From CALCCV01 sp964388665 (GTDB lineage Bacteria > Bdellovibrionota > Bdellovibrionia > Bdellovibrionales > Bdellovibrionaceae): a stretch of 64,000 nucleotides of DNA. Below the pieces are notes generated by a model. It did no database searches and was not told where the DNA came from. It was given only the letters and a program-made list of their open reading frames with translations. Made by a program: the position numbers and the translations under genes. Shown piece by piece: positions 17,941 to 24,937 of the stretch. Within the stretch, counting starts at the first letter, position 1, and every line of letters begins with the position of its first letter. Location of the stretch: contig CAYMBJ010000002.1 in assembly GCA_964388665.1 (NCBI GenBank), positions 62,001 through 126,000 on the forward strand, written 5' to 3'.

Positions 17941-20340
17941 GTGGATACAGAAAAAAAGCGCTTTCCTCAAGAAATCAAATATATATGTGGTATATCCATT
18001 TGTCTTTTCATCGCCTTGTCTCTGGCGACCTATGATCCCCTTGATCCCTCGCTCAACTCGATAGGAGTTAGACATCAGGCCAATAATTTTGGTGGCCTTG
18101 TGGGCTCTTTCTTGGCGGATCTGCTGTATCAAGGCTTTGGCTTGGGATCTTGGTACTTGGTCTTTTTAATTATCGCGCCAATTGCACACCTTGTATTTTC
18201 TTCAAACAAGCAGAGTACAAAGGTCTCCTGGCTCTTGCATTTTGGCTTTTTACTCAATCTATCGGCACTGATCAGCATCTATTTCTCTGATACTCGGTTG
18301 TTCAACTCGCAGATCACTCCGGGCGGCACCGTGGGGATGCTCCTGAGCAAGAGCCTATTGAGCAGCTTGAATACAGGAGGACTGCAGTTGCTGCTGTGGA
18401 CCGGTCTGTTGATTCAGTTTCTGGTGATCACCAAGCTATCGGTTCAGGAAATTTTTTTAAAGACCCAGCAAAAGGGTTTGCCTCAGCGAGCAGTGCGTGG
18501 TCTGAGCGGACTGCTGTTGCGATGGAGCTCTCAGCTAGTACTAAAAATTCGGACAGACATTCAGAAGATGGTGCAGCGACCAAAAAAGCTATTTGTGCGG
18601 GCCAAATCAAGATCCACCACATCGGTGCCCGGAACCTTTCTACCCCTGGAGGACCCACAAAGAGCTGGGCCAGCGGCGCAGGCGGAAGAAGAAACTGAGG
18701 TGCTTTCCTTTGGCAAAGAAGCGTCAATACCAGACAATTACGCCGTTGATTCTAGTTATCTGAATGAGGAAGGCTCCTCAGGTGGCAAGCGCAGGATCAT
18801 CAAACCCATAGCCACTCCCAAACGAATTGCCAATTGGGTGATGCCAAAGATTGATTTATTAGAAGACCCGCCCTTTACAAGAGTTCGCGTGGATGAACGT
18901 GAGATTCGGCGCAAAGGTGAGTTGCTGCTGGACAAGCTCAAGCAGTTTGGCGTTGGTGGTACCATCGTGGCCGCCAAGCCAGGTCCAGCAGTCACCATGT
19001 ATGAATTGAAACCCAATGCAGATGTCAAAATCAGTAAAATTACTGAACTCGCAGATGATTTAGCTCTGGCGCTTAGCAGTGAGTCTCTGCGCATAGTTGC
19101 ACCCATTCCCGGTCGTGATGTCGTGGGAGTTGAGACATCCAACTCCCAGCGCGAGACGGTATTTTTAAAAGATATCTTGGGCGAGAAGTCATTCTGGAGC
19201 GATGAAATGAAACTTCCATTGGCTTTAGGCAAACAAGCCAATGGTGATAATCGGATTGTCGACTTAAGAAAAATGCCACATCTGTTGGTGGCGGGAACCA
19301 CTGGCTCAGGAAAGTCTGTATTTACTGTGGCTGCCATCACGGGGCTTCTCTTAAAGCACTCACCAAAAACCTTAAAATTGATTCTCATTGATCCTAAACA
19401 AGTCGATTTGGCCGCCTTCTCTGAGGTGCCACACTTGATTTCACCAACAGTGACCGATCCCAAAAAAGCCGTGGGAATTTTACGTTGGGCCGTTCGTGAA
19501 ATGGAAAAGCGCTATCGATCAATGAAAAAGTTTTCAGCAAGAGGCCTAGAGGCCTTTAACGAAACTGTAGAAAACTTATCGCCAGACGAAATCGAAGCAC
19601 ACACACAAGAGTCCACAGAACTTGGACCCCAACATGACTACTATTTTCAACCACAACCCTACATAGTCATAGTTTGCGAAGAATTTGGCGATTTGATGGC
19701 GGTTGATAAACAAAATGTCGAACAAAATGTGGTGCGGCTGGCACAGATGGCAAGAGCTTGCGGAATCCATCTCTTATTAGCAATGCAATCGCCACGAAAA
19801 GAAGTTGTGACTGGATTGATTAAAACCAACATTCCGGGTCGCATCAGTTTTAAAGTGGCCTCCAAAATGGATTCGCGAATCATTTTGGACGAAATGGGCG
19901 CTGAAAGATTGCTAGCTCAAGGGGATATGCTGTTTCTGTCACCCGGATTTTCTAAGCCCATGCGCCATCATGGTCCTTTCCTAAAAGAGTCAGAGATTCA
20001 AGCGGTCGCCGAGTTTTGGAGTGACCAAGGTGGACCCGATTTTGATCCGTTGGCGCAGAAAATTGTTGAAGGCCGTGATGCTGGCGATTCAGCAGCCGGT
20101 GACGGAGCGCTCGCTGCATTTGAAATGGAAGAGAGCGAACATGACGAAAAGTACGATGAGATTTTGGCATGGACAGCCGAACTCAAAGAGGTCAGCGCTT
20201 CTTTAATTCAAAGACGCTTTCGTCTTGGTTACCCGCGCGCCGCCCGACTCATAGAAATTTTCGAAAAAGAGGGCGTTGTTGGCCCAGCCAATGGGAGCAA
20301 GCCGCGGTTGGTGCTTGTCCAATCCCACCGCGACCTCTAG
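17941..20340 (+). CDS. ftsK: DNA translocase FtsK/SpoIIIE
   Basis: This 799-residue protein has four N-terminal membrane segments (about residues 15-160), a short linker, and the alpha/beta motor with Walker A GTTGSGKS near residue 455 and Walker B segment IVIVCEEFGDLM. A C-terminal winged-helix gamma domain (VSASLIQRRFRLGYPRAARL) reads polar KOPS-like sequences. It pumps chromosomes through the closing septum and activates dimer resolution. The start is GTG with no strong ribosome site. It is monocistronic and is followed by a large palindromic element. Confidence 0.96.
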   Translation: MDTEKKRFPQEIKYICGISICLFIALSLATYDPLDPSLNSIGVRHQANNFGGLVGSFLADLLYQGFGLGSWYLVFLIIAPIAHLVFSSNKQSTKVSWLLHFGFLLNLSALISIYFSDTRLFNSQITPGGTVGMLLSKSLLSSLNTGGLQLLLWTGLLIQFLVITKLSVQEIFLKTQQKGLPQRAVRGLSGLLLRWSSQLVLKIRTDIQKMVQRPKKLFVRAKSRSTTSVPGTFLPLEDPQRAGPAAQAEEETEVLSFGKEASIPDNYAVDSSYLNEEGSSGGKRRIIKPIATPKRIANWVMPKIDLLEDPPFTRVRVDEREIRRKGELLLDKLKQFGVGGTIVAAKPGPAVTMYELKPNADVKISKITELADDLALALSSESLRIVAPIPGRDVVGVETSNSQRETVFLKDILGEKSFWSDEMKLPLALGKQANGDNRIVDLRKMPHLLVAGTTGSGKSVFTVAAITGLLLKHSPKTLKLILIDPKQVDLAAFSEVPHLISPTVTDPKKAVGILRWAVREMEKRYRSMKKFSARGLEAFNETVENLSPDEIEAHTQESTELGPQHDYYFQPQPYIVIVCEEFGDLMAVDKQNVEQNVVRLAQMARACGIHLLLAMQSPRKEVVTGLIKTNIPGRISFKVASKMDSRIILDEMGAERLLAQGDMLFLSPGFSKPMRHHGPFLKESEIQAVAEFWSDQGGPDFDPLAQKIVEGRDAGDSAAGDGALAAFEMEESEHDEKYDEILAWTAELKEVSASLIQRRFRLGYPRAARLIEIFEKEGVVGPANGSKPRLVLVQSHRDL

Positions 20341-20465
20341 TACCAATTTCGATTCAAGTTGATACCGTCGTTGGCTTCGACCATCGACGCCTGCGACGTG
20401 CCAGGAGCACGCCTCGGCGTCTCCGGCCTTGCCGCCTTGGTCTCAACTTGACTTGAAATTGGTAC
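20340..20465. repeat. 126-bp long palindromic element after ftsK
   Basis: The outer arms are 27 bases each (20340-20366 and 20439-20465) and match as inverted repeats at 24 of 27 positions, both beginning GTACCAATTTC. Inside, GACGCC...CGTGC near 20395-20410 faces GCACGCC...GGCGTC near 20417-20431, so almost the whole segment can fold into one long hairpin. It starts at the last base of the ftsK stop codon. It has no coding potential and could be a REP-like element or an ftsK terminator. Confidence 0.8.
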
Positions 20466-20668
20466 AGCAAACAATTTGAATTAAGTTGATATTGGTACTT
20501 GGAAAATTTCGATTTGAGCTTAGGCTGTCGTTAGTGGTGCAATGCATCGCTATTGTGATCTCAATGTTATATGATGAAATTCCAATGATGACTCATTGAG
20601 ACGATAGGCGAGTCTTGACTCTCTGAAATGATCAATTGCTTAATAAGAGAAATCATTAAGGAGGATCG
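20466..20668. other. Intergenic stretch with decayed copies of the palindrome arm
   Basis: No gene is visible. Positions 20471-20490 (AATTTGAATTAAGTTGATA) and about 20505-20536 (AATTTCGATTTGAGCTTAGG, then GTCGTTAG) resemble the left arm of the preceding palindrome. This suggests degenerate tandem remnants. The last part should hold the promoter of the secreted-protein gene at 20669. Confidence 0.55.
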
Positions 20669-21235
20669 ATGAAAAAATTATTTTTCGCAATGGTACTGTG
20701 CCTAGGAACTAAAGCAGTCGCAATGGATGCAACTCAAGCTGTTCTAGAGATCAACAAATCAACGGCCATGACAATGACTCGCACCATGCTTGTCGATTGG
20801 AAAGTTGGCGACTCAACGACACACGATCTAAAAATGGGCTTCATTAAGGGTACTATGGTCATGAATGTGACTGAAGTGTCTGATGAGGGCATTTGGCTCG
20901 AGCAGCTGATGGATCTTGGAGCTTTTGGAAAACAGAACTCACAGATTTTGGTGGATCCAGCGACAGGCGAAATAAAAAAGATCATCGTAAATGGCCAGGA
21001 GCAGCAAATTCCTGAAAACAATACTGAAATTGTTGAAACAGCCGAAGAGACGATCACGGTTCCTGCTGGAACTTTTGATACCATCTACGTAAAAATGAAG
21101 GACACCAAAACTGGTGATATCTCTCATGCATGGATCAATCTTGAATCTGTTCCTGTAACAGGAATGGTCAAGACGAAGCAGCCGACTCAATTTGGCGAAG
21201 CCGTTTTGGAGCTTCTCTCTTTTATTAAAAAATAG
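20669..21235 (+). CDS. Secreted protein, DUF3108-like
   Basis: This 188-residue protein has a signal peptide (MKKLFFAMVLCLGTKAVA). The mature part is beta-rich and carries a VPAGTFDTIYVKMKDTKTGD segment typical of DUF3108-like and LolA-like periplasmic beta proteins. A very strong AAGGAGGA site precedes the ATG. The true role is unknown. It is a single-gene unit that ends in a good terminator. Confidence 0.75.
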   Translation: MKKLFFAMVLCLGTKAVAMDATQAVLEINKSTAMTMTRTMLVDWKVGDSTTHDLKMGFIKGTMVMNVTEVSDEGIWLEQLMDLGAFGKQNSQILVDPATGEIKKIIVNGQEQQIPENNTEIVETAEETITVPAGTFDTIYVKMKDTKTGDISHAWINLESVPVTGMVKTKQPTQFGEAVLELLSFIKK

Positions 21236-21288
21236 TTTAAAAGATCAATTTCTGCGGTCGTAATGACTGTAGCTCTTCGTTTTTTTTT

Positions 21289-21336
21289 GGCACCTGTCGT
21301 GGGCTATTGAGATCACAGCCAGGTGCCTTTTCTTTG
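21289..21336 (+). terminator. Intrinsic terminator of the secreted DUF3108-like gene
   Basis: GGCACCTG (21289-21296) pairs with CAGGTGCC (21320-21327) and is followed by TTTTCTTT. The upstream T-run near 21280 means the structure may also act on the other strand. Confidence 0.75.
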
Positions 21337-21381
21337 CCAACCACTTGAATTTATCTCTGACTCAGAGTAAAAATCGAACCA

Positions 21382-21639
21382 ATGTTGAGCTTTTTTTCCA
21401 ATAGATACGGCTTTCTTTCAAAGCAGCTATTTTCTAGTATATTTTTATTGTGCTTGTTTGCTATGGCCACTTCCTGTGGCGTAAAGGGCATGCCGATGCC
21501 TCCTGAAAATGCTCCATGGATCGGCGAAGGCGACTACCACCTCGACTTGCAAAAGCTTAAGAAACGAGAGCAGCAGGAGCTTGAAAAGAAAAATCTAGAA
21601 TCACAAAATCAGCCATCCACTAACCAAAGCGGCAAATGA
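21382..21639 (+). CDS. LptM/YifL-like small lipoprotein
   Basis: This 85-residue lipoprotein has a hydrophobic N-terminus and lipobox ATSC, followed at once by CGVKGMPMPPENAP. That resembles the CGLKGPL..PP start of mature E. coli LptM (YifL). Its gene also lies directly upstream of dapF, as yifL does in E. coli, and its stop overlaps the dapF start. LptM assists oxidative maturation of the LPS translocon LptD; the same job here is inference. The C-terminal half is charged and low complexity. Confidence 0.72.
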   Translation: MLSFFSNRYGFLSKQLFSSIFLLCLFAMATSCGVKGMPMPPENAPWIGEGDYHLDLQKLKKREQQELEKKNLESQNQPSTNQSGK

Positions 21640-22487
21640 TGACGGCAAAGTTGCAAATGGTCGTGGAGAAGTGGTCAGGAGCTGGAAATACTTTTTTGAT
21701 CACGGAGACACCATTTTGGAAAGAACATGATCTCACTGATTTTATCACCAGGATCTGTTCACCTCTGTCAGGTTTTGCTGTCGACGGCATTGTAGGTCTT
21801 GAGGATTTAAAGGGCAGAGAAAAAAATCAATGGCGCTGGCACTTTTTCAATGCAGACGGCTCCCACGCCGAAATGTGCGGAAATGCGGCTCGCTGTGCTG
21901 TCGCCTTTCTTTTGAAAAAAGTGCCAAACGCAGAAATTATAAACATAAGTACGGGTCGGTTTGAAATTTCAGGAAGTCGCGAATCCACCGGCCTGATAAA
22001 GGTCAGCTTTCCTATTTCGAAAAATATAAAGAGTTCACTTTTGCCAGGTGCTGTCTGGAGTGGCGTGCCTCATCTTTTGGTCGAAATTGATGAGCAGCAA
22101 TTTTGGGATTTAGAAAAGAGAGCTGAGCTCCGCCAACGAGCAGCTCCTCTGCGGGCGCAACAGGCCTTCAGCGAATCATCTGGCACCAACGTCACGTATT
22201 GGTCAAAGCGAGCACAGAGAGATTACTTTGCAGTGACCTTTGAAAGAGGCGTTGAAAACTTCACTCAAGCGTGTGGCACAGGGGCAATCGCTGTTGCGAT
22301 TGGTAGCGTTTTGGTGGAGCAGGCAAATTTTGACTTTCAATCTGCTTCGATCGCTCCTGTAAATGTCGAAATGCCAGGGGGGGCATTGCAAGTGTATTTT
22401 TCAAAGGGACGGATATTTCTCGCAGGTGAAGCGGTCGAGCACTTTGCAGCGGAGATGATTTCAATACCAAAAAAAGGAAGCCAATGA
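21636..22487 (+). CDS. dapF: Diaminopimelate epimerase
   Basis: This 283-residue protein has both catalytic cysteines in their motifs, EMCGNAARC and TQACGTGAIAVA, plus the opening KWSGAGNTF. It converts LL- to meso-diaminopimelate for lysine and peptidoglycan. It overlaps the lipoprotein gene by 4 bases and the dapB start by 4 bases, so translation along the operon is coupled. Confidence 0.95.
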   Translation: MMTAKLQMVVEKWSGAGNTFLITETPFWKEHDLTDFITRICSPLSGFAVDGIVGLEDLKGREKNQWRWHFFNADGSHAEMCGNAARCAVAFLLKKVPNAEIINISTGRFEISGSRESTGLIKVSFPISKNIKSSLLPGAVWSGVPHLLVEIDEQQFWDLEKRAELRQRAAPLRAQQAFSESSGTNVTYWSKRAQRDYFAVTFERGVENFTQACGTGAIAVAIGSVLVEQANFDFQSASIAPVNVEMPGGALQVYFSKGRIFLAGEAVEHFAAEMISIPKKGSQ

Positions 22488-23155
22488 TTAAAGTAGGAGT
22501 GTTTGGCCATCAGGGGCGAATGGGGCAAGAGATTATTCAAGAGATCAAGAAGCATGATCAGCTTGTTGCGATCATTCCTGAAGTGGAAGGGCAGGAGATT
22601 CTGCCTGTGGCAGACATTTGGATCGACTTTTCGTCACCGGCTGGCTTAGAAAGCCTTCTTGTAAAAACGGAGGCGTTACGGACGCCAATTGTGAGTGGCA
22701 CCACGGGACTGGAGGCACGCCACGAGACTTTGATAAGTAAACATGCCGCGCATCGACCTCTGCTTTGGGCTCCAAACATGAGTTTGGGTGTGGCCTGGCT
22801 CAATTCAGTATTGCCTAAACTCGCACAGCTGAAGAAATTTGATATTCAAATTCTAGATTTTCATCATTCAAAAAAACTAGATAGCCCCAGCGGCACGGCA
22901 CGCGCCCTGCAGGCGACTTTGGATGAAAGTAACGTCAAAACTGTAGGTGGACCACTGTCGCTTAGGCTAGGTGGAATCCACGGAGTTCACCAAATCTTCG
23001 CAGTGTCTGATTCCGAGTGGATTACGCTTGAGCATCGGGCAATGAATCGTTCTGTATTCGCCGAAGGTGCAGTTTTTGCTGCGAATTGGTTGATGAACCA
23101 GCCAGCGGGAAGATATTCTATGAGTGACGTCCTACCTTCAGTGCAAGCAACTTAG
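22484..23155 (+). CDS. dapB: 4-hydroxy-tetrahydrodipicolinate reductase
   Basis: This 223-residue protein is shorter than E. coli DapB (about 270). It has the nucleotide-binding start VGVFGHQGRMGQEI, the SGTTGL motif, NMSLGVAWL, and the substrate-binding DFHHSKKLDSPSGTA. The truncation is mainly in the region between the Rossmann core and the catalytic loop. It acts two steps ahead of the lysine/DAP epimerase, and its start overlaps dapF. Confidence 0.94.
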   Translation: MIKVGVFGHQGRMGQEIIQEIKKHDQLVAIIPEVEGQEILPVADIWIDFSSPAGLESLLVKTEALRTPIVSGTTGLEARHETLISKHAAHRPLLWAPNMSLGVAWLNSVLPKLAQLKKFDIQILDFHHSKKLDSPSGTARALQATLDESNVKTVGGPLSLRLGGIHGVHQIFAVSDSEWITLEHRAMNRSVFAEGAVFAANWLMNQPAGRYSMSDVLPSVQAT

Positions 23156-23174
23156 GGACGCATCAGGAGGATCC

Positions 23175-23657
23175 GTGAAGATCGACCAACAGAGTGGCTC
23201 GTTGCTATTGTTGCAATCAAGTACATTGGGTGGACTGCAAAGTTTGCGGGACACCATCGAGTTACTAAAGACAACTTTCTCAGATATTGTGTTTTCGTCA
23301 GTGTACAAAGAAAAAGACAGTCGCCGCCGCAGTTCCTACGACGGTAAACTCATTTGCGTTGCAAAAGTAGAGTCTCAAATATCCTTATCAGAATTTATTG
23401 CAATAGTTGACGCCATGGTTGAGCTGCCTAACTTCCCATCTGTGCAACTGACAGTTCTATCGCACAGAGATGAGATAGAAATGTTGCCCAATCGAGCCAT
23501 TCCTCACCCCTATCTTCACAGTCATGCAGCCATTGCATTTTGTGTATTAGAAGTGAGCCCTTCTTATTTTCATCCCGTCTTTAAAAAGAGCCTGACGGAA
23601 CTGGTAAGAACCTTGATTCCGCGATCGTCAGCAGAGTTTGTATCCTTGGGAAGATAA
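23175..23657 (+). CDS. HPPK (FolK)-like protein lacking catalytic aspartates
   Basis: This 160-residue protein starts at a GTG with a perfect CAGGAGGA site. The opening STLGGLQSLRDTIELL and IVFSSVYKEKD, and the region EIEMLPNRAIPHPYLHSHAA, line up with the pterin pyrophosphokinase pattern (GNLGDRxxxL, SSIYET, LPHPRMHERAF). The place of the catalytic DxD in LDLDI is read here as VQLTV, giving Q91 and T93. The Mg-ATP ligands are therefore missing. It lies 19 bp after dapB in the same operon. It could be a structural relic or a regulator; the match is by eye. Confidence 0.6.
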   Translation: MKIDQQSGSLLLLQSSTLGGLQSLRDTIELLKTTFSDIVFSSVYKEKDSRRRSSYDGKLICVAKVESQISLSEFIAIVDAMVELPNFPSVQLTVLSHRDEIEMLPNRAIPHPYLHSHAAIAFCVLEVSPSYFHPVFKKSLTELVRTLIPRSSAEFVSLGR

Positions 23658-23756
23658 TGCTCTGAGCATTTCGATAAATGGTTTAATTTTTGTCGAAGCT
23701 ATTATAGAAATCTTCATTCCCGCAGCGGTAGCCGGGATTCATTGAAAGGAATAGCC

Positions 23757-24404
23757 ATGAAGTTTTTTATCGATAGTGCGGATATCAGCGAGATTCGAGT
23801 TGCGAATCAAAGAGGCTGGGTGGATGGCGTGACTACCAATCCATCTTTGATCTCTAAATCGGGAAAGCCATTTTTTGAGGTGATTAAGGAGATCTGCAAA
23901 GAACTTCCAGGTCCTGTATCAGCCGAAGTCATTGGTTTGAAATCTGACGAAATGGTTCGAGAGGGAATTGAGCTTGCAAAAATTGCTAGCAACGTTGTTG
24001 TAAAAATTCCGATGACCGAAGATGGGCTCGTTGCCGTAAAAAAACTTACAGCTGAAGGGATCAAGACAAATGTGACTCTGGTGTTCAATCCGGTGCAGGC
24101 TCTATTGGTAGCAAAGGCTGGCGCGACGATGGTCTCACCGTTTGTGGGCAGATTGGACGATATCGGCATAGATGGCATGAGCATGGTCCAGCAAATTGTA
24201 AATATTTATAAAAACTATAATTTTAAAACAGAAATTTTAGTGGCCTCGATCCGCCACCCGATTCATCTTTTGCAAGCGGCTGAGATGGGAGCGCACATTG
24301 GAACGCTTCCATTCAAAGTTTTGCAGCAGCTCTGCCATCACCCGCTCACTGAAAAGGGTATCAAGCAGTTTATGGATGATTGGAATAAAACTCAAAAGTC
24401 TTGA
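23757..24404 (+). CDS. Transaldolase / fructose-6-phosphate aldolase family
   Basis: This 215-residue TIM barrel is of the short transaldolase type (MipB/TalC). The Schiff-base lysine is K83 in VVVKIPMTEDGL. Other family marks are FIDSADISEI, VTTNPSLI and NVTLVFNPVQALL, and HIGTLPFKVLQQLCHHPLTE at the C-terminus. It probably exchanges three-carbon units in the pentose phosphate pathway. The ATG at 23757 has AAAGGA upstream. True transaldolase versus aldolase activity cannot be told from this view. Confidence 0.92.
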   Translation: MKFFIDSADISEIRVANQRGWVDGVTTNPSLISKSGKPFFEVIKEICKELPGPVSAEVIGLKSDEMVREGIELAKIASNVVVKIPMTEDGLVAVKKLTAEGIKTNVTLVFNPVQALLVAKAGATMVSPFVGRLDDIGIDGMSMVQQIVNIYKNYNFKTEILVASIRHPIHLLQAAEMGAHIGTLPFKVLQQLCHHPLTEKGIKQFMDDWNKTQKS

Positions 24405-24476
24405 GATGATTGTTCAGTCGATCAGGCGATCAGGCGGTGGATTCTGAGATCCGTTGATCTTGGAGAAAGTGTGGGA

Positions 24477-24923
24477 ATGCCAAAGTTAAAGATTCTTTTT
24501 TTAGGAATAATGACAGTGGTAGCTTGTGTTCACTGTGCAACACCTAAAGGATTTGTAATCAAAGAGTCTTATGCTGGGCTCAGTGACATACGAAAAATGA
24601 TCACCGTTGCAATCGCGAAAGCTCGCGATATCAGCGAAAATGGTCGAGAAATTTACACAGACTATTTTGACAAAAAGGGGCAGTACGTTAGCCCCGCTGA
24701 TGCTGCAAGGTTGAGATATTATGCGCATATCTTGATTTTAGGAGAACGTCGTCCTTACTTGGTTGAGGTGCGCGTTCAACGGGAGGGGCGCACCAAGAGC
24801 GGAAACTACAAAGATCTTGGAATGGATCTACAGTTCTCCCAAAGTCTAGGGACAAAACTCCAGGAAATGTTGAACAAGAGTCTCGACAACCGCAACATGA
24901 TTGACGACTTCAAAGTATTTTAA
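24477..24923 (+). CDS. Small lipoprotein of unknown function
   Basis: This protein of about 148 residues has a hydrophobic N-terminus ending in a lipobox-like VVAC (FLGIMTVVACVHC). The body is mixed alpha/beta (RRPYLVEVRVQREGR) with no motif I recognise. Starts at GTG 24471 or ATG 24477 are both possible; GGAG is 5 or 11 bases upstream. It is followed 14 bp later by the large anchored protein, so the two are probably co-expressed and may work together at the envelope. Confidence 0.72.
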   Translation: MPKLKILFLGIMTVVACVHCATPKGFVIKESYAGLSDIRKMITVAIAKARDISENGREIYTDYFDKKGQYVSPADAARLRYYAHILILGERRPYLVEVRVQREGRTKSGNYKDLGMDLQFSQSLGTKLQEMLNKSLDNRNMIDDFKVF

Positions 24924-24937
24924 ATAAAATATAAACT

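Noticed and set aside
23657..23671. Palindrome AATGCTCTGAGCATT as terminator of the dap operon
   Set aside because: The stem is short and has no T-run; chance palindromes of this size are common.
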